Assembly: GCF_000321025.1 (NCBI RefSeq) | Contig: NZ_HE610718.1 | Coordinates: 597,592-661,591, forward strand | Direction: 5' to 3' | Source: Peptoniphilus senegalensis JC140 | GTDB lineage: Bacteria; Bacillota; Clostridia; Tissierellales; Peptoniphilaceae | DNA: 64,000 nucleotides | Shown: positions 17,935-28,300 of the stretch, in pieces | Numbering within the stretch: position 1 is the first letter of the stretch | Layout: each line of letters begins with the position of its first letter | Translations under genes and position numbers: made by a program | Notes under the pieces: generated by a model | What the model was told of the DNA's origin: nothing | The model's database searches: none | What the model saw: the letters and a program-made list of their open reading frames with translations, nothing else

Positions 17935-18202
17935 GATTTTAAAAATTTTAGAAAAAGTTATAATTTTTCTAGTAACTCTTATAATGATTTCAGTTCTTGC
18001 CAACCAATATATAAAGACAAGTGCAGGAGCTATAAATGAAAGTTTGAGAATTGCACAAATTGTCCTAGCTGTATTAATAGTTATTTTGACACTTCTTATG
18101 GCTATTATAAGTAAAAATAAGGGATTATTTTTTACCCTAATTGGATTTTATGCCTTGACTGCTTTACTTTTCTTTGTCTTTAAATCTGCAAATAGAATTT
18201 AA
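17921..18202 (+). CDS. small integral membrane protein of unknown function
   Basis: A 93-residue protein with three hydrophobic segments (about residues 10-27, 44-62 and 68-88) and a positively charged N-terminus. No family is recognised. It overlaps the aminotransferase 3' end by 14 bases and is probably translated by coupling, since no strong ribosome site is visible. It is the last gene of the run before a promoter and a hairpin. Confidence 0.6.
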   Translation: MKRDKILKILEKVIIFLVTLIMISVLANQYIKTSAGAINESLRIAQIVLAVLIVILTLLMAIISKNKGLFFTLIGFYALTALLFFVFKSANRI

Positions 18203-18222
18203 GCCTTTTGATTATTTTATAC

Positions 18223-18251
18223 TTTAATTAGATAAACAAAGATGTTATAAT
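18223..18251 (+). promoter_or_regulatory. promoter ahead of the K+/H+ antiporter
   Basis: TTTAAT at 18223-18228, 17-base spacer, perfect TATAAT at 18246-18251. The predicted transcript would begin only about eight bases before a terminator hairpin. Confidence 0.55.
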
Positions 18252-18265
18252 AAACACAATAATTT

Positions 18266-18293
18266 GGGACTGTTAATGGACAGCCCCTTTTTT
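18266..18293 (+). terminator. promoter-proximal terminator hairpin upstream of the antiporter
   Basis: GGG-A-CTGT (18266-18273) pairs with ACAG-CCC (18280-18286) leaving one bulged A, and is followed by six T. It may end the upstream transcript or act as an attenuator for the antiporter because a good promoter lies between it and the upstream gene. Confidence 0.6.
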
Positions 18294-18311
18294 AAAAGTA
18301 GAGGATAAATT

Positions 18312-19913
18312 ATGAATTTATTACTTATAACTCTTGTGCTTTTATTAGCCATAATAGCCACAAAAATTTCAAATAGGTCGGGTCTTCCTGCCCTGCTTTT
18401 GTTCTTGGCACTGGGAGTTATTTTTTCAGCCTTAGGTTATGATTTTAATAACTTTAAACTTGCAGAAAATATTGCCACAATAGCACTTATGATAATAATG
18501 TTTTATGGTGGATTTGGTACTAACTGGACAATGGGAAAAGGCACTGCTAAAGAAGCTATAACTCTTGCAAGTCTAGGTGTTTTTGCAACAGCAATGCTTA
18601 CAGGACTTTTCTGCCACTATATTTTAAAGATTAATTTTTTAGAATCAATGTTACTTGGTTCAGTTGTTGCATCAACAGATTATGCTTCAGTATCAAATAT
18701 TTTAGTTTCAAAAAAATTAAATTTAAAATATTCAACTGCACCGCTACTTGAAATCGAAAGTGGCTCCAATGACCCTACAGCCTATACCATGACCATGGTC
18801 TTCTTGTCACTTCTATCAGGTTATAGCGTCTCCGTTCCAATAATAATTTTGCAACAAGTTGTCCTTGGCATAATTGGAGGATTTTTGCTGGGATATATTT
18901 TTATAAAGATTATAGAAAAATTATCTCTTGACGAAGATGGACTTTTTTCAGTTTTTATTGCAACTATGATGATAGGAACTTATGCAATCACATCACTTGC
19001 TGGTGGCAATGGATTCTTGGCACTATATATACTTGGAATTTATATAGGAAATCACGAATTTAGACGAAAGAGAGACGTAGTATTTTTCTATGATGGGCTC
19101 TCTACAATTTTTCAAATAGCAATGTTTTTCCTCTTGGGACTTTTATCAGACATACATTTTATACTAGATGCATTGCCAATTGGATTTGTAATTGCAATAT
19201 TTATGCTTTTATTGGCAAGACCACTTACAGTTTTTGGACTTATGCTGCCCTTTAAGATGAAAAAAAACCAGCTAACACTTATCTCACTAGCAGGACTTAG
19301 GGGAGCAGCTGCAATAGCCTTTGCCATAATGGTTGTAAATAGAGGCGTAAATCTATCCATTGATATCTTCCACATAGTATTTGTAATTTGTATATTTTCA
19401 CTTTTAATTCAGGGAACAGCACTTCCCTTTGCCACAAAAAAACTGGATATGTATAATCCAAACGATACAGTTTTAAGGACCTTTAATTACTATTCAGATA
19501 AGACAGATTTGGAATTTATAAAAACTCATGTGACAAAGAATTCCCCTTGGGTAAACAAAAAAATATCTGATATAGAAATTGCCTTTAATGTAATAATTGC
19601 AAAGATAGAAAGAGATGACAAGAGTATTGTGCCAAGAGGAAGCACCTATTTAAGAGATGGAGATGTAGTAGTATTGGGTGGCGAAGCTTACTTTGATGCA
19701 ACGGGAGAAGACCTCTTAGAGATAAAAATTTCTGAGACCCACAAGTGGGCTGGCAAAAGAGTAAGAGATATAAAAATGGACAAACACGAACTCATAATTA
19801 TGGTAGAGACACCTTCTGGAGAAATTATTGTGCCAAGAGGAAATACGATTTTAAATCCAGGAGATAGAGCTGTTATATCCAAGGAATCAAATGAAATAGA
19901 AGACCCAGAATAG
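18312..19913 (+). CDS. potassium/proton antiporter (CPA1 family) with C-terminal RCK_C domain
   Basis: The 533 residues contain about twelve membrane helices (1-385) with the CPA-family region STDYASVSNIL and ESGSNDPTAYTMT, where the Asp pair and surrounding polar residues form the cation site. Residues about 395-525 are soluble and contain two TrkA_C/RCK_C-like stretches (DIEIAFNVIIAKIERDD and RDIKMDKHELIIMVE), as in CvrA/NhaP2-type K+/H+ antiporters. RCK_C domains bind nucleotides such as c-di-AMP in Firmicutes, and gdpP is encoded elsewhere in the window. It exports K+ in exchange for protons. Confidence 0.88.
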   Translation: MNLLLITLVLLLAIIATKISNRSGLPALLLFLALGVIFSALGYDFNNFKLAENIATIALMIIMFYGGFGTNWTMGKGTAKEAITLASLGVFATAMLTGLFCHYILKINFLESMLLGSVVASTDYASVSNILVSKKLNLKYSTAPLLEIESGSNDPTAYTMTMVFLSLLSGYSVSVPIIILQQVVLGIIGGFLLGYIFIKIIEKLSLDEDGLFSVFIATMMIGTYAITSLAGGNGFLALYILGIYIGNHEFRRKRDVVFFYDGLSTIFQIAMFFLLGLLSDIHFILDALPIGFVIAIFMLLLARPLTVFGLMLPFKMKKNQLTLISLAGLRGAAAIAFAIMVVNRGVNLSIDIFHIVFVICIFSLLIQGTALPFATKKLDMYNPNDTVLRTFNYYSDKTDLEFIKTHVTKNSPWVNKKISDIEIAFNVIIAKIERDDKSIVPRGSTYLRDGDVVVLGGEAYFDATGEDLLEIKISETHKWAGKRVRDIKMDKHELIIMVETPSGEIIVPRGNTILNPGDRAVISKESNEIEDPE

Positions 19914-19921
19914 GAGGAAAT

Positions 19922-20326
19922 ATGTCTGACTTAAAAGAAATAAAGGAAGCACGTGAGGCACTTTTAGATTTGCAAGATGAAATTGACTCAGTAATAAAAA
20001 AGACAGAAAGTGCAAGTAGATGGGGCATCTTTGACATTTTTGCAGACTCAAGTCTAGTTGGCTTTGTAAAAAGAGGAAAGATAAAGGACATCAACTCTGG
20101 CTTAGAAATTATTCGCGAAAAATTAGAAATTGCCAAAAAGGAACTTGGCGATGTGAGAATAAATTTAGATGAAGAAATCAGCGACACAGATTATGATTTT
20201 TTTGTAGACGTAGTTTTTGATAACATCTTCACGGACCTAAGAGTAAATAGGGAAATAAAGGAGATAAGGGAAAATTTATCTGTCCTTAGAGAAAGAGTTG
20301 AAGAAATTTTAAAAAAATTAAATTAG
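19922..20326 (+). CDS. hypothetical coiled-coil protein
   Basis: The 134-residue, charge-rich product is nearly all predicted helix, with heptad-like stretches at residues about 1-30, 50-80 and 108-134 and a central SSLVGFVKRGKI turn. It has no signal or membrane segment. No family is recognised. It starts eight bases after the antiporter stop with a GGAGG site and ends before a strong terminator, so it shares the antiporter transcript. Confidence 0.65.
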   Translation: MSDLKEIKEAREALLDLQDEIDSVIKKTESASRWGIFDIFADSSLVGFVKRGKIKDINSGLEIIREKLEIAKKELGDVRINLDEEISDTDYDFFVDVVFDNIFTDLRVNREIKEIRENLSVLRERVEEILKKLN

Positions 20327-20356
20327 ATTTTAAAATTAACAATGAAAAGTTAAAGT

Positions 20357-20385
20357 AAAATCCTCGATTGGTCGAGGATTTTTTT
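20357..20385 (+). terminator. strong intrinsic terminator
   Basis: AATCCTCGA (20359-20367), loop TTGG, TCGAGGATT (20372-20380), extended by A/T pairs and followed by eight T. Ends the antiporter/coiled-coil transcript. Confidence 0.9.
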
Positions 20386-20714
20386 TGCAAAAATTTTTCT
20401 TCATAGAAAATATGTATAGTTAAGATAAAAATCCAAGCCCATAAGATAGAAGGACCAAGGCAATAAAATTGTTTTTTTAATATAAATCATTAAGGGTTTT
20501 TTTATAAAGAAAAAGATCTCATAATTACTATAAAAGGATATAGTCATGTATTTAACAAGACTCTAAAATTTACTTACCAAGCAATTTAAAGTGATAATAA
20601 AAATAATTATCTTTGTAAAAATGTTTTCAATTTTTATTAAAGGCACTAGACGGCTTATTTTTTTAAGGTTATAATTAATTTAATCATGCAATTATATTAT
20701 GAGAGGAGAAAAAT
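20386..20714 (+). other. AT-rich intergenic region before the APC permease
   Basis: No gene or convincing structured RNA is visible. A six-codon ATG frame after AAGGA near 20544 is too short to support. The strong GAGAGGAG ribosome site of the permease closes the region; its promoter was not identified with confidence. Confidence 0.4.
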
Positions 20715-22154
20715 ATGCAAGATTCACAACAAAAGAAAATTAAGTGGTCCATGCTGGCGTTTATGGCATTTTCCACTTTATGGGGTTTTGGAAATGTTGT
20801 TAACGGTTTCGTATTCTTTAACGGAATCCAAGTAATATTTTCATGGATCCTAATGTTCGCACTTTACTTTATTCCTAATGCACTTATGGTAGGAGAACTT
20901 GGTTCATCCTTTAAGGACGAAGGTGGTGGAGTTACTTCATGGATTAGATCAACTTCAAGCGATAAGCTAGCTTATTATGCTGGTTGGACTTATTGGGCAT
21001 GTCACATCACATATATCGCTTCTAAGGGTTCTGGTGGACTAAAGGCAATGAGCTGGATGTTCTTCCAAAATGCAGAAGTTTATGATTCAATGCCTACTCT
21101 TTATGTTCAATTAGCAACTTTAGCAGTGTTCTTAATATTCTGTTGGGTAGCTAGTAGAGGACTTAACCCACTTAAAAACCTAGCAACTATTGCTGGTTCA
21201 AGTATGTTTGTAATGGGCATTCTTTACATCTTAATGATGCTTGCTGCTCCAAAGATTAATCCAAATGGTGGTTACCAAGCTATGGACTGGTCTCTTAATA
21301 ATTTAATACCAACTTTTGATATGAAGTATTTCACAAGTTTATCAATCCTTGTATTTGCTGTTGGTGGTATTGAAAAGATGAGTCCTTATGTAAACCACAT
21401 GGAAGGAAATTCTTCAAAGGAATTCCCTAAGGCGATGATCTTTGCTGCTGTAATGGTAATTATTTCAGCCATCTTTGGTACTATTGCAATGGGTATGATG
21501 TTTGACCCTGCTATTATTAATGCAGACCAAGCAACTTTCGACTCTTATGCAGCTAATGGTGCTTATTGGGCTTTCCAAAGATTGGGAGAATATTATGGCG
21601 TTGGCAATGCAATTATGATTATCTACGCATTATGTAACATGATAGGACAATTCTCAACACTTGTTGTAAGTATTGACGCTCCACTAAGAATGTTACTTGA
21701 CGATGATAGAACAAATAAATATATACCTACAAAGCTTTTAAAGAAAAATAAGTATGGAGCTTACATCAATGGTATTAAACTTATAATTGTCCTTGCAGGT
21801 TCAATTATTCTTGCACAAATCCTAGTTCCAGGTGCTGCAACTGTTTTAAGACAATTAACAAAACTTAACTCAATTACAATGCCACTACGTTATCTATGGG
21901 TATTCTTGGCATATATTTTCTTGAGAAAGAACAGGGGCGATGTAGAAAGAGAATTCTACTTTACTCGTAACCAAGGTATTGCATTATTCTTTGGTTTCTG
22001 GTGCTTTATAGTTACAGCTGCTTGTTGTATGCTAGGAATGATTTCAGATGACCCAATGCAAATGGCACTTAATGTAATTACACCACTTGTACTTGTTGCA
22101 CTTGGAGTAATAATGCCAATGATTAGAGCAAAGGAAGATAGAAAATTAAGCTAA
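20715..22154 (+). CDS. amino-acid permease, APC superfamily (glutamate:GABA antiporter-like)
   Basis: A 479-residue membrane protein with about twelve helices. The first helix carries the APC-type unwound motif WGFGNVVNGFVFFNG, and the length and GELGSSFKDEGGG segment after helix 2 match the GadC/YjeM branch. It would exchange or import amino acids across the cytoplasmic membrane; the substrate is not readable. The M18 aminopeptidase gene starts 20 bases downstream, which suggests a peptide and amino-acid utilisation unit. Confidence 0.87.
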   Translation: MQDSQQKKIKWSMLAFMAFSTLWGFGNVVNGFVFFNGIQVIFSWILMFALYFIPNALMVGELGSSFKDEGGGVTSWIRSTSSDKLAYYAGWTYWACHITYIASKGSGGLKAMSWMFFQNAEVYDSMPTLYVQLATLAVFLIFCWVASRGLNPLKNLATIAGSSMFVMGILYILMMLAAPKINPNGGYQAMDWSLNNLIPTFDMKYFTSLSILVFAVGGIEKMSPYVNHMEGNSSKEFPKAMIFAAVMVIISAIFGTIAMGMMFDPAIINADQATFDSYAANGAYWAFQRLGEYYGVGNAIMIIYALCNMIGQFSTLVVSIDAPLRMLLDDDRTNKYIPTKLLKKNKYGAYINGIKLIIVLAGSIILAQILVPGAATVLRQLTKLNSITMPLRYLWVFLAYIFLRKNRGDVEREFYFTRNQGIALFFGFWCFIVTAACCMLGMISDDPMQMALNVITPLVLVALGVIMPMIRAKEDRKLS

Positions 22155-22173
22155 ATTCCAAAAAGGAGGAAGT

Positions 22174-23496
22174 ATGAATTATTTAGAAACTTCAAAGGAA
22201 TTGTTAGAATTTATTAAAAAGAGTTCAAGTATGTTTCACACAATTGATACTGTGAAGTCATATCTTGACAGAGAAAACTTTATAGAATTAAAAGAAGGCG
22301 AAAGCTGGAATATTGAAAAAGGCAAGAATTATTACACAACAAGAAATGATTCTTCAATAATTGCCTTTAAAGTGGGCAAAGATCTTTCAGATTACCACTA
22401 TCAACTTGTTGCTTCACACTCTGACTCTCCAACTTTTAAAGTTAAGAGTCTGCCAGAATTAGAAGGAGCAGGAGATTATATTAAGTTAAATGTAGAAGTT
22501 TACGGTGGACCAATTGATTGGACTTGGTTTGACAAACCGCTTACTCTAGCAGGAAGAGTATTAGTAGAAGAAAATGGTTCAATTGTATCAAAGCTTTTAT
22601 ACATTGACAAAGACATTTTAATTATCCCAGATGTTGCTATTCACATGAATAGAGAAGTAAATAAGGGCTATGAATTTAATAGACAAGTAGATTTACTTCC
22701 ATTATTTACAGCAGGCGCAATGAAAAAAGGCGACTATGACAAAATGATAGCAGAAGAACTTGGAGTTGAAGTAAGTCAAATTATTTCCAAAGATTTATTC
22801 CTAGTAAATAGACAAGATGGAAAAGTTTGGGGTTACAAAGATGAATTTATTTCATCGCCAAAACTTGATGATTTAGAATGTGCCTTCACATCCCTAAAGG
22901 CATTTATTACAGGAGACAATGATAAAGCTGTAAATGTATATGCTTGCTTTGATAATGAAGAAGTTGGTTCAAATACAAAACAAGGTGCCATGTCTACCCT
23001 ACTTCATGATACACTAAAAAGACTTAACGCATCCCTTGGCTTTGATGAAGAAGAATATCACAAGGCAGTTGCAAAGTCATTCCTTGTTAGTGCAGACAAT
23101 GCTCACGCAGTTCATCCAAATCACAAAGAATTAACTGATGATGAAAATAGAACTTTCATGAACAAGGGAATTGTTGTAAAAGAAGCTGCAAATCAAAAAT
23201 ACACATCAGATGCTTTTTCACAAGCAGTCTTCAAAAAGATTTGTGCCTTAGCAGAAGTTCCAGTACAACATTTTGCTAACAGAAGCAATATGCAAGGTGG
23301 TTCAACACTAGGAAACTTATCAAACACACAAGTGTCACTTCATGCAGTAGATATTGGACTTCCACAACTTGCAATGCACTCAAACTATGAGACAGCAGGA
23401 GCAATGGATCCAGTTTATATGATTAAGGCACTTACAAAATATTATAATTCAAATATAAAAATTGACGGAGCATCAAAAATTTCTGTCGAAGAATAA
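22174..23496 (+). CDS. apeA: M18-family aminopeptidase
   Basis: Dinuclear zinc exopeptidase removing N-terminal residues, often acidic ones, from peptides. The 440-residue product has the metal ligand segment VASHSDSPTFK near residue 86, FDNEEVGS near residue 262 with the catalytic/ligand Glu pair, SADNAHAVHPN near 310, and the late LAMHSNYETAG. Length fits the M18 family. It follows the APC permease after 20 bases and has a GGAGG site; a terminator follows. Confidence 0.92.
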   Translation: MNYLETSKELLEFIKKSSSMFHTIDTVKSYLDRENFIELKEGESWNIEKGKNYYTTRNDSSIIAFKVGKDLSDYHYQLVASHSDSPTFKVKSLPELEGAGDYIKLNVEVYGGPIDWTWFDKPLTLAGRVLVEENGSIVSKLLYIDKDILIIPDVAIHMNREVNKGYEFNRQVDLLPLFTAGAMKKGDYDKMIAEELGVEVSQIISKDLFLVNRQDGKVWGYKDEFISSPKLDDLECAFTSLKAFITGDNDKAVNVYACFDNEEVGSNTKQGAMSTLLHDTLKRLNASLGFDEEEYHKAVAKSFLVSADNAHAVHPNHKELTDDENRTFMNKGIVVKEAANQKYTSDAFSQAVFKKICALAEVPVQHFANRSNMQGGSTLGNLSNTQVSLHAVDIGLPQLAMHSNYETAGAMDPVYMIKALTKYYNSNIKIDGASKISVEE

Positions 23497-23536
23497 TAGA
23501 GTATTAAAAACATTTGAATAAATACTTTTTGGAAAG

Positions 23537-23562
23537 AGAGCAGGCTTTGGCTTGCTCTTTTT
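23537..23562 (+). terminator. intrinsic terminator after aminopeptidase
   Basis: AGAGCAGGC (23537-23545), loop TTTG, GCTTGCTCT (23550-23558), nine pairs with one G-T wobble, then T-rich sequence. Confidence 0.85.
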
Positions 23563-23711
23563 CTTTGTAAAAATTTTATTTTGACAGAGAGTTAACTTGT
23601 TGGATCTAAATAAATCTCGGCTACTTTATATTATGCTTTCAATTTTTATTGTGAATATCAATGCAGCCAAGGATAATAAGAGAAATTTAAAGAATAAATA
23701 AGTTTAGCTTT

Positions 23712-23740
23712 AGTACAATTTAATAAATTTATGATATAAT
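23712..23740 (+). promoter_or_regulatory. promoter of the purF leader
   Basis: AGTACA at 23712-23717 (matching the last three -35 bases), 17-base spacer, perfect TATAAT at 23735-23740. The transcript would begin near 23747 and include the leader ORFs and terminator. The bases from 23563 to 23711 contain nothing recognisable. Confidence 0.5.
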
Positions 23741-23770
23741 AATTCTATTATGATTTGGAGGATTAGTTGT

Positions 23771-23896
23771 ATGCTTTTTTGCCCTGCTTTAACAAATATT
23801 TTTATAGACATGGACAATGGACTTGACGACGCAATTTTTGCGACTAATTTTTTATTTAAAAGTTTTTTAGGCTCATCTTTTGATGAGCTTTTTTAA
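23771..23896 (+). CDS. possible 41-residue leader peptide upstream of purF
   Basis: ATG at 23771 is preceded by TTTGGAGG with workable spacing. The 41-codon frame ends with a TAA at 23894-23896 that lies in the T tract of the terminator, so translation of the ORF covers both the CGCAA-TTT-TTGCG hairpin (23830-23842) and the terminator stem. The product is hydrophobic and Phe/Leu-rich with an MDNGLDD segment. No family is recognised. The geometry suggests a translated attenuator rather than a working protein. Confidence 0.4.
   Translation: MLFCPALTNIFIDMDNGLDDAIFATNFLFKSFLGSSFDELF
23871..23894 (+). terminator. terminator hairpin between promoter and purF (attenuator candidate)
   Basis: GCTCATC (23871-23877), loop TTTT, GATGAGC (23882-23888), then six T. 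It is a textbook terminator placed after the only visible promoter and 75 bases before purF, so read-through must be controlled. Confidence 0.85.
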
Positions 23897-23907
23897 TTGG
23901 AGGAAGA

Positions 23908-23970
23908 ATGGAAGGTTTTTATTATAACTTTGTTGGGAATTTTAAATTTAATAAAGAGGTGTCAAACTAA
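23908..23970 (+). CDS. possible 20-residue ORF translationally coupled to purF
   Basis: ATG at 23908 follows TTGGAGGAAG at ideal spacing. Twenty codons, rich in Phe, Tyr and Asn, end in a TAA whose last A begins the purF ATG (TAATG). It may act to set purF translation by coupling. No homologue is recognised. Confidence 0.38.
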   Translation: MEGFYYNFVGNFKFNKEVSN

Positions 23971-25336
23971 TGTGTGGAGTTATTGGTATTTACTCACAAA
24001 GTAACGTGAGCAAAAAGTTGTTTTACGGACTTAATTCTCTTCAACATAGAGGACAAGAGGCCAGTGGTATATGTGTATTTGACGGGAAAAATATGGTGTT
24101 AGACAAGGGTATGGGACTTGTCTACGATAATTTTGACGATGAAAGTTTTATTAAATTACAGGGAAATATTGGTATAGGTCATGTTCGCTATGCTACAGCA
24201 GGTGGCTCCTATGAATACAATTCACAACCTCTACTTGCCTTCTCAAAGAATAGAGAGTTTGCCCTTGCTCACAATGGAAACTTAGTTAATCACAAATCAA
24301 TAAGAAGAGAACTTGAAAATGAAGGTATGCTATTTCAAACTGCAATTGACACAGAAGTAATTTTATCTCTAGTTGCAAAATATTATAAGGGCGACATAAT
24401 CGAAGCCGTTAAAGAAACTATGGCAAGAATCAAGGGGGCTTACAGCGTTGTAATGCTCTTTGGAGACAAATTAGTTGCCTTTAGAGATCCTTATGGATTT
24501 AGACCACTTTTAATTGGCAGATCAAAAAATGGAGAAGTTATAATTGCATCTGAAAATGCACCTCTTGAAATAATTGGCACTGATGCCATAAGAGATGTTG
24601 AGCCTTCAGAAATTATTGTTGTCGATAAAAATGGCATTCATTCTGAATTTTTTGAAAAAGAAAAAAAGAACACTGCATCTTTGAATATGTTTATTTTGCA
24701 AGAACTGATGCCACACTTGACGGTGTAAACTCTTACAACTTTAGGAGAAGATGTGGAGAAATTTTATCTAAAGAAGCTCCTGTTGATGCTGATATTGTAA
24801 TTGCTGTTCCAGACTCTGGTACACCTGGAGCAATGGGCTATGCACAAGAATCAGGTATTCCTTTTGCTGAGGGTCTTGTAAAGAATAGGTACATGGGCAG
24901 AACTTTTATAAAGCCAACAGCAGAAGAGAGGGAACTTTCTGTTAAGCTAAAATTAAATCCATTAGAAACAGTTTTAAAGGGCAAGAGAATTATTTTGGTA
25001 GATGACTCAATAGTAAGAGGAACAACTTCCAAAAATCTTATCATGAGAATGAAAAAGGCTGGTGCCAAGGAAGTTCACATGAGAATAGTTTCTCCACCAG
25101 TAAAATATCCTTGTTTCTATGGCATAGACACGCCATCAAGAAAAAAACTTATTGCGGCAAATTATTCTGTTGAAGAAATGAGAGAGAGAATTGGCGCAGA
25201 TTCACTTGCCTTTATTTCAATGGAAGGTATGTTAGATGCTACTTTGATGAAAGAAGATGTTTTCTGCAAAGCCTGCTTTAATGGAGATTATGCAGTTGAG
25301 CCAAAGGAGTTAGTTGAAGATGAAAAACAATGTTAA
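23970..25336 (+). pseudogene. purF: amidophosphoribosyltransferase PurF, interrupted by a one-base frameshift
   Basis: First committed step of purine synthesis: PRPP plus glutamine to phosphoribosylamine. The class II amidotransferase half starts MCGVIGIY with the nucleophilic Cys2 and continues SLQHRGQEASG. The phosphoribosyltransferase half has PDSGTPGAMGYAQ and the PRPP site ILVDDSIVRGTT, then late Cys residues in VFCKACF that suggest an Fe-S cluster. The frame breaks at an A7 run (24661-24667); with A8 the join reads CIFEYVYFARTDATLDG, exactly as expected for PurF. Purine auxotrophy by decay is possible, but a base-calling error is likelier because everything else is conserved. Confidence 0.9.
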
Positions 25337-28300
25337 GAGAATTTATATTGCAAAGAAAGATGAATTCGATCATGAATCAAGAGCTCTTAGAGAAGAAATA
25401 AAAGCTTCTTTGGGCATTGATGCTACCTACTTAAAAACTTACAGAAGATACGATGTAGACATATCAGATGAAACTCTTGATAAGACAATGGCATCTGTCT
25501 TTTACGAAGGGCCAGTGGAAGATGTTTATTATGAAGACTACAAAAAGTTGGAAGATTCTTTTGAAAATCCAATAGGCATCCAATATCAAGCTGGACAATT
25601 TGACAACAGAGAAGATGGACTTGTTCAAACTATTGCCCTTTTCACAGAGGAAAAAGTTAGGGCAAAAGTGACAGAAGTTTATGACATTGGCGGCGTAAAT
25701 GAAAAAGAGCTTGAAAAAATAAAAAGCTTTTTAATAAATCCTGTCGATTCTCACGAGGTAGATGTTTATGCAGAAACTCTTTTGCGTGAAGATGCTAAGA
25801 AAAATCATGAAAATCTTGTCTATGATGGCTTTAATGACTTAGATGAGGAAGGCTTAAAAAAATTCGCCCAGGAAAAATCTCTTGCCATGAGCCCAGAAGA
25901 CTTAAAGGTTTTGCAAGATTATTTCAAGTCTGAAAATAGAGAGCCAAATGAAACTGAAGTTGCAATAATCGACACTTATTGGTCAGACCACTGCAGACAC
26001 ACAACTTTTAACACTGAACTTGACATTGACTTTGATGTGGTAACTGAACTTGATAAGGAAATAAAAAGAGCCTTTGATACTTATCTTGAAATGAGAAGAG
26101 AACTAGACATCAAGAAGCCAATTACATTAATGAGCCTTGGCACAATTCTTGCTAAGGAACTTAGGAAAAATGGCAAGCTTGAAGATTTAGAAGTTTCATC
26201 AGAAATAAATGCCTGCTCAGTTAAGATTAAGGCAAAGGTAGAAGTTCATGGTAAGGTTGAAGAACGTGACTACCTACTTATGTTTAAAAATGAAACTCAC
26301 AACCATCCGACAGAAATTGAACCTGTTGGTGGGGCTTCAACTTGTCTTGGTGGTGCCATAAGAGATCCACTTTCTGGCAGATCCTATGTGTATCAAGCAA
26401 TGAGAGTTACTGGCGCAGGCGACCCTTTCACTCCAATTGAAAAAACTTTAAAGGGAAAACTTCCACAAAAGAAAATTGTAACTGAAGCAGCTATTGGTTA
26501 TTCATCTTACGGCAATCAAGTTGGCGTTGCAACTGGTCTTGTTGATGAATTATACCATCCAGATTATGTGGCAAAGAGAATGGAAACTGGTGCAGTTATA
26601 GCAGCTTGTCCTCTTGAAAATGTTAAGAGGATTGAGCCAAGTGAAGGCGACATAATAATTCTTCTAGGTGGCAGAACTGGCAGAGATGGTATTGGCGGAG
26701 CAACTGGCTCATCAAAATCTCACAAGGTTTCTTCTATTCAAACTGAATCTGCCCAAGTGCAAAAGGGAAATGCACCTGAAGAGAGAAAAATCCAAAGATT
26801 ATTTAGAAATCCAAAGGCAGCAAAATTAATTAAAAAGTGTAATGACTTTGGTGCAGGTGGAGTTTCTGTTGCCATAGGCGAACTTGCTGACTCAATTGAA
26901 GTAAAACTTGACAAGGTTCCACTAAAATACATGGGTTTAAAGCCAAGAGAAATTGCAATTTCTGAATCACAAGAAAGAATGGCAGTTGTCGTTGCCAAAG
27001 AAGATGTAGATACATTTATGGACTTGGCAGACAAGGAAAACTTGGAGAGCACAGTAGTTGCGAGAGTAACTGGCGATAATAGACTAAAGATGTATTACGA
27101 AGATGAAATTATTTGCGACATGAGCTATGACTTTGTAAACCAAACTGGAGCAAAGAGAAAAGAAAAAGTTGAAGTTATTTCTGAAGACTTCCCAGAATTT
27201 TTGGAAAATAAAGATGGCGTAGAAGACTTAGAAAAATATTTATCTGACTTAAATATTACTTCCAAGAAAAATATGATAGAAAGATTTGACTCATCAGTTG
27301 GAGCAGCAACAGTCCTTCAACCACTTGGGGGCAAAAAGCAAAACACACCAGCCCAAGTTATGGCAGCTCTTATACCAACAGATGATGGCGAGTCAAAGAC
27401 TGCATCAGTAATGTCTTATGGCTTCAATCCAAAGTTGTCTGTTGAGTCGCAATATCTTGGCGGCTATTATGCAGTTATAGAATCCATTGCAAAACTTGTG
27501 GCAGCAGGAGCACCACTTGCTGGCATAAGACTTTCCTTCCAAGAATTTTATGAAAAAATGGACAACAAAAATGCTTGGTCAAAACCACTTAAATCACTAC
27601 TTGGAGCACTAACTGCATCAAGATATTTTGACGCACCACCAATTGGAGGTAAGGACTCCATGAGTGGAACATTTGAAGATATAAATGTGCCACCGACACT
27701 TATTTCCTTTGCAGTAAATACTGTGGACGCAAAAAATATTATCAGTCCAGAATTTAAGGGCATAGGAAAAATTGGTATCATAAGGACAGATAGAGACCAC
27801 ATTGGCACACTTAACCTTGCAGAAGCTAAGGAAAATTTTATAAAATTACAAAATGAAATAAAGAAGGGTAATATAATTTCTGCCGCAGCCATAAACCACA
27901 AGGGCACACTTCCACAAATTTTTGAAATGGCAATAGATAATGTTGGATTTGATCTTCAAGTGGAAGATTTATATTCTCCACTTTACGGTTCTTTTATCGT
28001 TGAATACAAGGAAGATAGAGACTTTATAGAAAAAATTGGCGAATTTAGAGATGATTTTGAAATGTATGTCAATGGCAAAAAATTAGATGTGGAAAAATTA
28101 TCTGTGGCTTACCTAAATACAATGGATAAGATCTTTAAGCCAGTGGGCTCAAATAAATTGGGAGAAGTTAAACAAGAAGAAGCTCCAAAGAGAAGGATGA
28201 AGTCCAAAAAACCAGTGGACCAAGTAAAGGTAATTATACCAGCCTTCCCTGGCACAAATTCAGAATATGACACAGCAAGAGCCTTTGAAAGAGCTGGAGC

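Noticed and set aside
20544-20564. Six-codon leader ORF before the APC permease
   Set aside because: Far too short, with no terminator or paired structure to give it a role.
23741-23969. Guanine or PRPP riboswitch upstream of purF
   Set aside because: No characteristic conserved core sequences of either class are visible in the leader.
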